This document shows positions 38,325-46,497 of a stretch of 64,000 bases of DNA, in pieces. The stretch is from positions 434,001 through 498,000 of the forward strand of contig OW568894.1 in the NCBI GenBank assembly GCA_938743325.2. Reading direction: 5' to 3'. This DNA comes from Pycnococcus provasolii (taxonomy: Eukaryota; Chlorophyta; Pseudoscourfieldiophyceae; Pseudoscourfieldiales; Pycnococcaceae). Both the position numbers and the translations under genes were made by a program. The notes below the pieces were generated by a model. That model worked only from the letters and a program-made list of their open reading frames with translations. It did not search any database and was not told the origin of the DNA. Position 1 is the stretch's first letter. The number at the start of each line of letters is the position of its first letter.

Positions 38325-41300
38325 GTGTGTGCTGCTATGCCCGCGGCAGGTAATTTTACAGGTGTGGAAAACGCGCCTGCGTTGTCTTCCAGGGAGTTGG
38401 AAACTAAGGGTAACCGCGACTGGTACGACCCTTCCGTAAAGACGTCGTACGTGCCTCGTCGGGCGCGAGAAGTGCACGTATGGCCGCTCGGACGAAGTCA
38501 AGCGTCGCCGTCCTTCCGCCTCTTTGACGGTGCTGGTAGTACTGGTGGTGCTGCTGGTGATCAAAGGGCTGCACCTCCTCATGCAGCACCCTCGTCGTCC
38601 CGCCACGTCGCGTGCCAGGCATCCCCCACGCTGTGGAGCCGCTACTACTTCAGCCAGAGCTCGCTCGTCTTCCCCAACGATAACAGGACGGACTCCAAGC
38701 TCGTGCACTACGACGTCTTCATCCCGGAAAGTGGTACGGAACCGCTCGCCTTTGACCCGCGCGCTGATGCGTGGGGAGCGCTGCCGACGCCGGAGGCGGC
38801 TGTGCACATGCAGAAGGAAACGCTCGCGGTGATGGAGGCGAACCTGCGCGCGGCGCCCATCGAGGCGAGAAGGCCAACGGGACACCGCGACATGCAAGTT
38901 GGCGACGAGGCGGGAGGTCTTCCCGAGGACATTGCGAGCATCGCGCCGTTCGTCTCGGCACGCATGAACAAGCACCACCTGCCAACGTTTGCAAGGTGGG
39001 TGGCGGCACTCAGGCCGTGCAGCACGCAGAACACGGTCGAGTCGCTGCGGCCCGTGCTCACGCTCTCCCAGGGTCTGCTGCGCGACCTTGTGGACGGCAA
39101 GATTCAGTTCCAAGACGAGGAAGTGCGACGCGCGCGCGCCGAGTGCGAGAGAAGACTCGTTGAACTTCGGGAAATACACGCGCTCGAAGTGTCGAGAATG
39201 GAGGAGAGGCACGCCAAGGCGATGGAGGAGCTGATGGCGACGTACCAAACCGACGTCGCGGAGCGACGCAAGAAGATGGTGCTAAGTGCCGCGTTCGGCG
39301 CTGTTGACGAGGCGAGGCTCATCGACGAGGCGGTGGCGGAGTCCATGGCTGCAGACGAGCTCGAGAAGGAGCTCAGCCGCCTGCGAGAGACGTCCGAGGC
39401 GGAGATTGCGCGCCTGAAGAGCGACCTGGAGATTCAGGCGAAGCTGAAGAACGAGCTGGCGGAAAACATTAATGTGATGCGCCGCGAGCACGACACCAAG
39501 CGAGACGAGCTGCAGCACACGATTGACGAACTCGCGAGGAAGATCGAGCTGCTCAACGGCCAGAACTTCTCGCTTCAGTCGCACATCATTGACCTCGAAG
39601 ACGAGCTGAAGCGTGTGCCGAGGCAGCTCCCAAGCCCCGACGTGAACCTCGGCGATCTGCTGACGACGACGGCGTACCGCAAGATCAAGTCGATGAGTGA
39701 CGTCGTGCGCCTCACACACGTCGTACTCGACCGGCTGTACGCCAAGACGAAGTTGAATTGCTACTTCCTGCACCTGGACGACGGTGTGGACACCGAGAGG
39801 GGGGACAATCCGAAGGGCGCCATGCTGCGCTACGTCGCGGTGGACAGCAGGACGAACAGAAGGCTCCCGTCGCTCATGGGGCGAAAGGTGCCGTTCAAGA
39901 AGCCAACGAGCGAGGGTGGCGGAATTGTCGGCCTTGCGATTGGCGAGACGGACGCGTACGAGATTGGGCTCGTGCCGCGTGACGAGAGAGCTACCGGGAC
40001 GATGACCAGCAGTGGCCACCGCAGCTTCACTGGCACGAAGAGAATGCTTCTGAAGCACGCGATGGAGGAGAACAACAAGGCGATGTTCATCGAGGCTCTG
40101 CAGCCGTACGGCAGAGACACGGTTTACGTGGAAGATGTTCGCGACATTACCGGTATTAAATTCTGGCGCACAGAAACTGATGCAAGAGTACCCCAGGGTG
40201 GAGATGACGCTGGAGCACAAGGCACGCCAAGAGAGCACACGGAGATGGAAGATGAGCGCGATCATGATGCAGCAAACACCGCCGCTATCGTCGCGCCCGA
40301 CGACGGCGGCGAAGATGGCGAGAGCCTGCCAGAGCTTGAGGGTATTGGAGATGCAAGCTGGCGCCCGACGGAGCCGTACTTTTTCTACGCCGTAGCCTCC
40401 GTCGCAAACTCGACATACGCGGTGGACCTGCGCGAACGTCAGATTGGCGTGCTCTGCTGCGACAACTTCGAGCAGCTTGTAGAGCGTCAGAACTTTGCCT
40501 CGATGACGAACGACGAGGCGATTACCGTGCGCCACTGCGCAACCGCGATTGGAAATTTCTACGCGGCGATGACGAAGAACAAGCTGCGAAGCTTCCGCGG
40601 ATTTGCGGGATCGATGATGTACCTCAGCAAGGATCACATCGAAAAGACAAAATTCTGGTCCGACATCTCCGAGGCGCTCGCGTCGTGCAGGCAGAAGAAG
40701 CAGCGTGTGGAGGCTATGCTCCGCGATCCGGCAACCAAGGCGGGCCTCACTGAGATGAAGTCGTACGTGCGACCCATCCCGGAGATGGTGATAATCCTGT
40801 ACCACTCTCTCAGGCTGGGTCGTCGGTTCACGACGCAGCTGTCTCGCCTCGACTTTAATCCGCACCGCGCGATGAACGCGTACCTGCAGGTGCTCAATAA
40901 TACGAAGAAGAAGGTTGGAGTGGACCTGCGCGACGTCTACATCCCGGCGGATGCCAAGCTGAAGATGCAGTCGCTGCCAGACTTTAGCGTCAAGCTGTGG
41001 GAACACCTGAAGGATTTGATTGTGCTTGACGACACCGTCGAAATGACCAAAGAGGGACGCCGCGTGCACAAGTCCTTCCTGAACGTGCTTGGCGCGGTTG
41101 ACATGGTGTCGGTAAAGTACGGCACGAAGGATGAATTTGAAGCGATTGTGAACGACCTTCGTGATGTGCTCGAGCACGTGAGCGAGTCGCGCGCGAAGAG
41201 GGTGGGCAGTGTGTGCGAGCTTTTGAGGTCGTGGCTGTCAACCTGCGTCGAGATTTACGATTGCATGGTCCACATCGAGGAGCTTGAGAAGACGGGCAAG

Positions 41301-41525
41301 GACTCTTGGCAGAAGCTCATGAGCGAGGAGGAGGTGGCAGCCTTGGGTGTTGAAAACGAGGAGGAGGCGAAGCGGAAGGCTTACGTGCTCAGTGACGAGA
41401 GCAAGGCTATCTTAGACAGTGCGATTGCGAATTTTAGGACGCCTAGTGCGAGTCCCGAGCCCTCTGGTGAAGCAGGAGCTGGCGATGGAGCCTCGTCTTC
41501 CGCCGCTGCGAGCGCTAGCAAGTAA
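38325..41525 (+). CDS. large coiled-coil protein with a possible GAF-like region
   Basis: 1,066 residues, single exon, no firm family. Residues ~1-230 are globular or mixed. Residues ~260-450 are a long coiled coil (EVRRARAECERRLVELREIHALEV through ELKRVPRQL). Then DVVRLTHVVLDRLYAKTKLNCYFLHLDD and GAMLRYVAVDSRTNRRLPSLMGRKVPF and GIVGLAIGE read like a GAF-type sensor domain, continued after an acidic insertion by YFFYAVASVANSTYAVDLRERQIGVLCCDN. The C-terminal 350 residues are helical (PEMVIILYHSLRLGRRFTTQLSRLDF) and look conserved rather than disordered. Possible axonemal/EFCAB5-like relative is a guess. Alternative starts at 38325 and 38337. Confidence 0.8.
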   Translation: MCAAMPAAGNFTGVENAPALSSRELETKGNRDWYDPSVKTSYVPRRAREVHVWPLGRSQASPSFRLFDGAGSTGGAAGDQRAAPPHAAPSSSRHVACQASPTLWSRYYFSQSSLVFPNDNRTDSKLVHYDVFIPESGTEPLAFDPRADAWGALPTPEAAVHMQKETLAVMEANLRAAPIEARRPTGHRDMQVGDEAGGLPEDIASIAPFVSARMNKHHLPTFARWVAALRPCSTQNTVESLRPVLTLSQGLLRDLVDGKIQFQDEEVRRARAECERRLVELREIHALEVSRMEERHAKAMEELMATYQTDVAERRKKMVLSAAFGAVDEARLIDEAVAESMAADELEKELSRLRETSEAEIARLKSDLEIQAKLKNELAENINVMRREHDTKRDELQHTIDELARKIELLNGQNFSLQSHIIDLEDELKRVPRQLPSPDVNLGDLLTTTAYRKIKSMSDVVRLTHVVLDRLYAKTKLNCYFLHLDDGVDTERGDNPKGAMLRYVAVDSRTNRRLPSLMGRKVPFKKPTSEGGGIVGLAIGETDAYEIGLVPRDERATGTMTSSGHRSFTGTKRMLLKHAMEENNKAMFIEALQPYGRDTVYVEDVRDITGIKFWRTETDARVPQGGDDAGAQGTPREHTEMEDERDHDAANTAAIVAPDDGGEDGESLPELEGIGDASWRPTEPYFFYAVASVANSTYAVDLRERQIGVLCCDNFEQLVERQNFASMTNDEAITVRHCATAIGNFYAAMTKNKLRSFRGFAGSMMYLSKDHIEKTKFWSDISEALASCRQKKQRVEAMLRDPATKAGLTEMKSYVRPIPEMVIILYHSLRLGRRFTTQLSRLDFNPHRAMNAYLQVLNNTKKKVGVDLRDVYIPADAKLKMQSLPDFSVKLWEHLKDLIVLDDTVEMTKEGRRVHKSFLNVLGAVDMVSVKYGTKDEFEAIVNDLRDVLEHVSESRAKRVGSVCELLRSWLSTCVEIYDCMVHIEELEKTGKDSWQKLMSEEEVAALGVENEEEAKRKAYVLSDESKAILDSAIANFRTPSASPEPSGEAGAGDGASSSAAASASK

Positions 41526-41879
41526 GTAAGTGATGAATGTGTACAAAAAATAAAAAGATTTCTTATATGGGTAACATCTTTTCACCCATGCCATTTATTA
41601 AGAACTATACATACGAAAAGTACAACTGGTTGGATTCAGTGAATTTGTGTTTGTTTACAACTATTTTTTTTATATGTTCACACCGTGTGTCCGAATGGGT
41701 CCTGTCAACTGTCAAGGTGTTGCAAGGCATGCAAGTGAGCTCACCCAAGACACCCAATGCCAATGGTTGTTTTTGTTGGCGGCGAAGAGCAACAGCACAC
41801 TTGATATTTGATAAATTTTAATGTTACAATACCTTTACAGATTCATAATTTTTTAAATAGCACCCTCCTTCTCCCATTC
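41526..41879. other. convergent AT-rich spacer
   Basis: 3' flanks of the coiled-coil and VPS9 genes. T-runs at 41665-41673 and 41848-41853; no gene or RNA recognised. Confidence 0.4.
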
Positions 41880-43640
41880 TTACAGCACCGCTGGCACCGT
41901 GCTAAGAATGCGCGGCTGCTGCGACGCGATTGGCTGCGCATCAAACGCAGATCCCGCGGCGGCTGTTCGGCCACGTGAGGAGGAGGGCGCGGAGTTGTTG
42001 TCTACAGAGGTCGTCTCCGCGCCTGCGTTCATGATGTGAGCCGCAGCCGCCTCGAGCGTCGTGAGCTGGAATGCAAGAGCACCCTTGCCAAGCTCCATGG
42101 GACTTGCCATCACCATCGTCCCAACGGCGGGCAGGCTTGCGGTGTCGGCAAACCACGCGCGTGCACTCGAGGCGATGGAGGCGAACTCTCTCAGGTAGCG
42201 CAGCTCGGCAAACACGTGGCTCGCCTGACTTTGAAGCAGGGCGGCAATGGCGCACGGCAGAAGCTCATCTGTCGCGACCGACTGGCGGCGGAGGCGCTGC
42301 CCAGACTGTTGGGATGGATCGTTGACGGAGGAGGAGGAGGATGTAGAGGTGGCGGTGGTGGCGGCGGCGATGGTGGTGGTGGCGGTGGCGGCGGCGGCGG
42401 CGTTTGCTGCACTGCCAAGGAAGTCCGCGAGCTTGCGAAGGCTGTGCATTTTCTCCAGAGGGCAAGTGCACTCGCTGAGCACGCGCAGCTGGTACGCGCA
42501 GCGCGACACGTCCATTCCTGGAATGGACTTGGCATCGTCGCTGCTCGACGACTTTCTCATGCGCATCATCGCCGACTGCAACGCTCGGTCGTCGTCGAGG
42601 CATTCTCGGATTAAGCTTGTTAGCACTTGCTCGTGAACGCCAGCCATGACGACGCATTCCGCAGCCACCACCGCTTCCCTGGAACCTCCGCACGCCGCCG
42701 CAAGGCGCAGCGCAATGCACCCAAGTCGCGCCGCCGTGGCGGGCAGGAACGATCCGTTGACTACTAGAGTCGTTCGATTGAATTGCTGCACGGCGGCATC
42801 CGCGGCGTCGACGGCGGCGCTCGACGAACGCTGGAGGAACGAGCGCGCGGCTGACGTCGTGTTGAACGGCAGCGACTCCAAGACGGAGTTTTCGTGTCGA
42901 GGGTTTGCGTGATAGGCTGCCTGCGCAGCCACCTGAGCAGCCGCGTCGGCCGCCGCCTGCGCGCGCTGCGCGGCGGCAGAGTCGCGCCTCAGTGAGCCGG
43001 AAAGGCGCCTTAAGACGCCAAGGCCGCTCGTGACGTCGAGAGGCTGCGCGATGGCGACGAGTCGCAGAGGTTCGTCTCCGCACTCGGGCGTGTACATGAG
43101 CTCCTCCTCGCCCAGCAAGGTGGCTTGCCGTCCAGGCTCAGGATACCCTTGCTTGGCCGTGAGCGTGTTTGTTTTCGTGTTCAAGGTGAGGTGTCGTGCG
43201 TTAACTGACGTGAACTCGATGATGTTGTTGTTATTTATGTTATCATCATCATCATATGAGGATTGGTCGTCACTACTGGTTGTCGTTTTTCTGACGAGCA
43301 CGTGCGCCTCTGCGATTTCGCGCGTGACATCGGACGCTCTTAAGAGCGACCTCGGCGGTAGTGCGACGAGGTATGCTGAAGCTGCGGCACGCTGTAGCAC
43401 TTTCGGTTGTTTCGTCTGGAGGTAGATGAGCAGCGGGTTGGACTCGAAGCCGAGGTCGAGTTCCGAACTGCTGCTGTTTGTGTTTGCGAGACTGAGGGAG
43501 GAGGAGGAGGAGGAGGATGTGAGGGGCTGGTACGGCGTCACCGGAAGTGAAGCAGTTGCTGATGGCGAAGACAACGAGGAGGAGGCGAACATGGATGGCG
43601 GCATCAAAGGCGGGCTGGGAGTGCTGCTGATTTCGGCCAT
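41880..43640 (-). CDS. VPS9-domain protein (putative Rab5-family GEF)
   Basis: 586 residues, single exon. The C-terminal part shows a VPS9 domain: YQLRVLSECTCPLEKMHSLRKLADFL, an Ala/Thr-rich insertion, then TDELLPCAIAALLQSQASHVFAELRYLREF, matching the DELLPLLIYVLLKA..HL.SNLRYI core with the conserved Asp and Glu. VPS9 domains load GTP on Rab5/Rab21-type GTPases in endocytic traffic. The N-terminal 300 residues are Ser-rich and Ala-rich, with a short globular segment (PLLIYLQTKQPKVLQRAAASAYLVALPPRSLL) of unknown type. No ankyrin, SH2 or FYVE part is seen. Confidence 0.85.
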   Translation of the reverse strand: MAEISSTPSPPLMPPSMFASSSLSSPSATASLPVTPYQPLTSSSSSSSLSLANTNSSSSELDLGFESNPLLIYLQTKQPKVLQRAAASAYLVALPPRSLLRASDVTREIAEAHVLVRKTTTSSDDQSSYDDDDNINNNNIIEFTSVNARHLTLNTKTNTLTAKQGYPEPGRQATLLGEEELMYTPECGDEPLRLVAIAQPLDVTSGLGVLRRLSGSLRRDSAAAQRAQAAADAAAQVAAQAAYHANPRHENSVLESLPFNTTSAARSFLQRSSSAAVDAADAAVQQFNRTTLVVNGSFLPATAARLGCIALRLAAACGGSREAVVAAECVVMAGVHEQVLTSLIRECLDDDRALQSAMMRMRKSSSSDDAKSIPGMDVSRCAYQLRVLSECTCPLEKMHSLRKLADFLGSAANAAAAATATTTIAAATTATSTSSSSSVNDPSQQSGQRLRRQSVATDELLPCAIAALLQSQASHVFAELRYLREFASIASSARAWFADTASLPAVGTMVMASPMELGKGALAFQLTTLEAAAAHIMNAGAETTSVDNNSAPSSSRGRTAAAGSAFDAQPIASQQPRILSTVPAVL

Positions 43641-44055
43641 GGTGACGAGGCGGAGTGTTTGGTGGGGTGGGCACAGTGAGGTGGAAAAGCGCCCTTAAAA
43701 AAGGCTTCGATGATGTGAATTTGTTTTCATTCTAGGGGGGATCCCCACTCTGCGGGGCAAACTAGATCTGTCTCGACCTGTCACGCACGACTCGTTCCGT
43801 TGACCGTTGCAGTGCAGCTTTCGGTATGTTATGTTTGTGTACGTGAAGTGCTTGATTGCACAGACTCAAGACAACCTCCTTCTTTCCCGCAAAGTGGACG
43901 GCTTCTTCTTAATTTTTAAAAAAGGTGTGTATAGATAGACGAAGTAAAACCCAGTTCCGTTACTGAATGCAGCGATCCTAGAAAAAAAAAAGTGAAGAAA
44001 AGGAAAATGAAAAAAAGAAGAAGGAGAAGGAGACGCCTTGGCGTGCTAACCTCTG
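43641..44055. promoter_or_regulatory. VPS9 promoter / RbcX-like 3' flank
   Basis: Contains GGGGGGATCCCC (43735-43746), the longest GGGATCCC palindrome in the window, about 95 bases upstream of the VPS9 start, and an A/G-rich tract (43980-44030). No coding signal. Confidence 0.45.
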
Positions 44056-45303
44056 TTAGTTGTTCACGCCACAGTCGTCGTCGGTGCATTCCATGAAGTC
44101 CATGCTGTGCAGAGACGCCATCAACACCTCCATGAGGAGCCACTGGTTCTCCTCCTTGACGTCGTCCAGATCCTTGCGAAACTCCTCCGCAATCTGCCCG
44201 CGAATCTCGATGATGCGCTGCGCCACCTGCCTCGGGTCGATAACCTGCTCGTCCGCGTTGTTGTACAGGTCCTCAACGCTCGGATTCTCTCTCACGACAG
44301 CCTGCGCGCCGTTGAGCAGCCCGCGCAAGAACGAGTCCCCGTTCACATCCTCCCAGCTTCCGTCTCGCGGGATGGGGTGCTCGCGCAGGTACGCGTGAAG
44401 CCAGTGAAAGAGCGCCTGGTTCGTCTCCGTGCAGTACATGAGCAGCGTTTTCGTCGCGCGCTCCGTCAGCAGTCCCATGAGCCGGTCTCTGTTGTCCTCG
44501 CTGAGCGGTGTGTTGTCCGGGTTGCGCAGGTGCGCCGTTGGCCGTCGCAGGCGAGGCATGGTGTTCTTTGTGTTCTGGGCTGGTGCTGGCAGCGGTGGCG
44601 GCGTAGGCGGCGGCGGCGTAGGCGTAGGTGGAGGAGAAGCAGCAGCAGCAGCAGGTTGTTGTTGTTTTGGTGGTGGTGGCGCGTTATTATTCGTATTTGG
44701 CTTTATTTGTGGTGGGGCAGTTTCGTCCCTGAGTTTGTTCCACGTGCTCGCCTTCGGCTGGTTGTGCTGTGGAGTCTCTGTGTTGCCGCCGCTGTTTCGC
44801 TGCGCGTTAAACTCGGGTATGCCCGTGATTGGCGTCGTGTTTGCGGACTGTGCGTTAGCCGCCGCGCTGGTGTCGCACTTGATCCTGCGTCCGTTTTTCT
44901 TGATGTACCCGCTGAACGGCGACTCCTTCTCGTGCGAGCCGCCCGGGGCGTTGTTGTTGTTGTGGTTGTCGTTGTTGTGCGCGTGGTGGTGGTGGTGGTG
45001 GTGGTGGTGGTTGAACGCCTGCTGGACGACTAAAAGTCCCCTCCTTTTGTTGGCGTGAGCATGAGGAGCGGCGGAGGAGCCTGGGCAGAACGAAGAAGGC
45101 AGCTGTGTCGTAAAACCATGAGGCTGTGAGCGCATGCGAGTCAAGTGAACGGCTGAGTGCTGCTGCGGCGTCGTAGAGAGGAGCTGCCTGCCATGACGAC
45201 CTGAGAGGGCGTGAGAGGACCCCGGGAAGACGGGCATGGTTGGTGACAGCGAAGGGAGTGCGGAAGAAAATGAGGGACGAGGACGTGGTGGGACGTGCTG
45301 CAC
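44056..45303 (-). CDS. RBCX: probable RbcX Rubisco-assembly chaperone with a long N-terminal extension
   Basis: 415 residues. The last ~150 fit RbcX: RATKTLLMYCTETNQALFHWLHAYL parallels ALRTVLAQLGETNPPLALWLH in cyanobacterial RbcX, and VAQRIIEIRGQIAEEFRKDLDDV parallels LALRIMTVREHIAEEVAEFLPE. RbcX dimers clamp the C-terminus of folded RbcL during Rubisco assembly in the stroma. An insert between these helices (LRGLLNGAQAVVRENPSVEDLYNNADEQ) lengthens the domain. The N-terminal ~250 residues are low-complexity (His, Asn, Pro runs) after an Arg/Ser start that could be a transit peptide. Starts at 45303 or 45237 are both possible. The acidic C-terminus ends in ECTDDDCGVNN. Assignment rests on helix pattern and motifs I recognise, so moderately sure. 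Confidence 0.7.
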   Translation of the reverse strand: MQHVPPRPRPSFSSALPSLSPTMPVFPGSSHALSGRHGRQLLSTTPQQHSAVHLTRMRSQPHGFTTQLPSSFCPGSSAAPHAHANKRRGLLVVQQAFNHHHHHHHHHAHNNDNHNNNNAPGGSHEKESPFSGYIKKNGRRIKCDTSAAANAQSANTTPITGIPEFNAQRNSGGNTETPQHNQPKASTWNKLRDETAPPQIKPNTNNNAPPPPKQQQPAAAAASPPPTPTPPPPTPPPLPAPAQNTKNTMPRLRRPTAHLRNPDNTPLSEDNRDRLMGLLTERATKTLLMYCTETNQALFHWLHAYLREHPIPRDGSWEDVNGDSFLRGLLNGAQAVVRENPSVEDLYNNADEQVIDPRQVAQRIIEIRGQIAEEFRKDLDDVKEENQWLLMEVLMASLHSMDFMECTDDDCGVNN

Positions 45304-46497
45304 AGGGCAGGGCTGCAGAGGTGGAAACAGGACGTGGTTTGGAAAGGGGAGAGAAGAAGGGTGCGCTTTTAGCAGACCAAACCAGGACGAGGTGTTTGTT
45401 GTCGGAGCTTTTGATCCAACTTTTGCTTTTGAGCATTGAGGGGGTTTGAAAACACAACATAATGGGCGGGCGTGTTCGGGAGAAATTCCGACGCTGCGGG
45501 GGGAATTCTCACAAGGTGTTGTTTGCGAATACCTGTTTGTTTTGGGTTTTTTTTCTTCTCAACGGATCGTTTTTCTTTTCCTCGCCTTTTCCTTTTCCTT
45601 TTCCTGTTGTTTTTTTCCTCTCTTCAGTGTTGTTTTTGTTCGTTGTCCTTTGGTTGTTCCTCTCCCCTTTTTCTGGTTTATTTTCCCACTTTTTTCTCCG
45701 CATCCTTCCCGAAAAAGATCTCAGGGCACTTTTTGTCTTTTCCTTCGGAGTTGAGCGGGAACGGAACGCATATCCAGGGACAGTTTAAAGAGAGACGGAG
45801 GGAGGGGACGCGTTCTGCCATGCCAGCAAGACGTTAGGCATATGCACGGGATGGCAAGAGACGCAGGAGTTGAGTGGTACGCCGTATGTACGCGGCTGGA
45901 GGGTGAACGAGGGTGGCAGCCACTTCGCTGGTTCGACTGGCTTTCGACCTTTCGACCGACGTGCCTGTGAGGCGTGAGTCTCGTCAGGGCTGAGGGACCA
46001 GGTGGCTGGGTACCGTATTTACTATCCCGACGAACGCAAGAAAAAGCTGGGTGCAAGCAGCCACTCCAGCCATCGGCCAATGGCCAATATTGACCATGTG
46101 GTCTTTTTGCTGGCCCTTCCTTGCCCTTTGCAACTTGCAAGTTCGCCGCAAAGGCTGAATTACCCTCTGAATGGTGCTGAAGGGGAGTCAAGGTGCGTCG
46201 AGGACGCGAGGCCCACCTTCCCCAAAGGTCGCCGATGCGATGCGATGCAGGTAAAGTTTATGCGATGCGCCGATCCCGCCGAGGAAGGCCGATGCGAATA
46301 CAAATGAAAGTGCGATGCGCGCCTATCGTAGTCCATCGACGACGACGAGCACCAAGCCACCACCAACTCGAGCTTCTTTCGCCAGTTTGGACTTTGGAGG
46401 CTGAAATTCAAACAGGTTCTCCAACAGGTTCTCCACCTAGGCTGAGAAGGTGTCCAGGGAGGCGCCCTCCCCTCCCCTCCCCATTCTCCGGAGGGCC
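45304..46497. promoter_or_regulatory. divergent region (RbcX-like / acidic protein gene)
   Basis: 1.2 kb. A strong pyrimidine tract (45540-45710, TTTTCC repeats) occupies the middle. Near 46225-46320 there is a short GCGATGCGATGC / GATGCGATGC repeat cluster. No gene supported. Confidence 0.5.

Noticed and set aside
39282-41177. 631-codon frame antisense to the coiled-coil gene
   Set aside because: GC-rich codon bias keeps the antisense open; residues are Leu/Val/Arg-rich with no domain, while the sense strand has coherent helices.
45540-45710. Long open frames in the T-rich tract
   Set aside because: Low-complexity TTTTCC sequence gives Phe/Leu/Ser strings in every frame.
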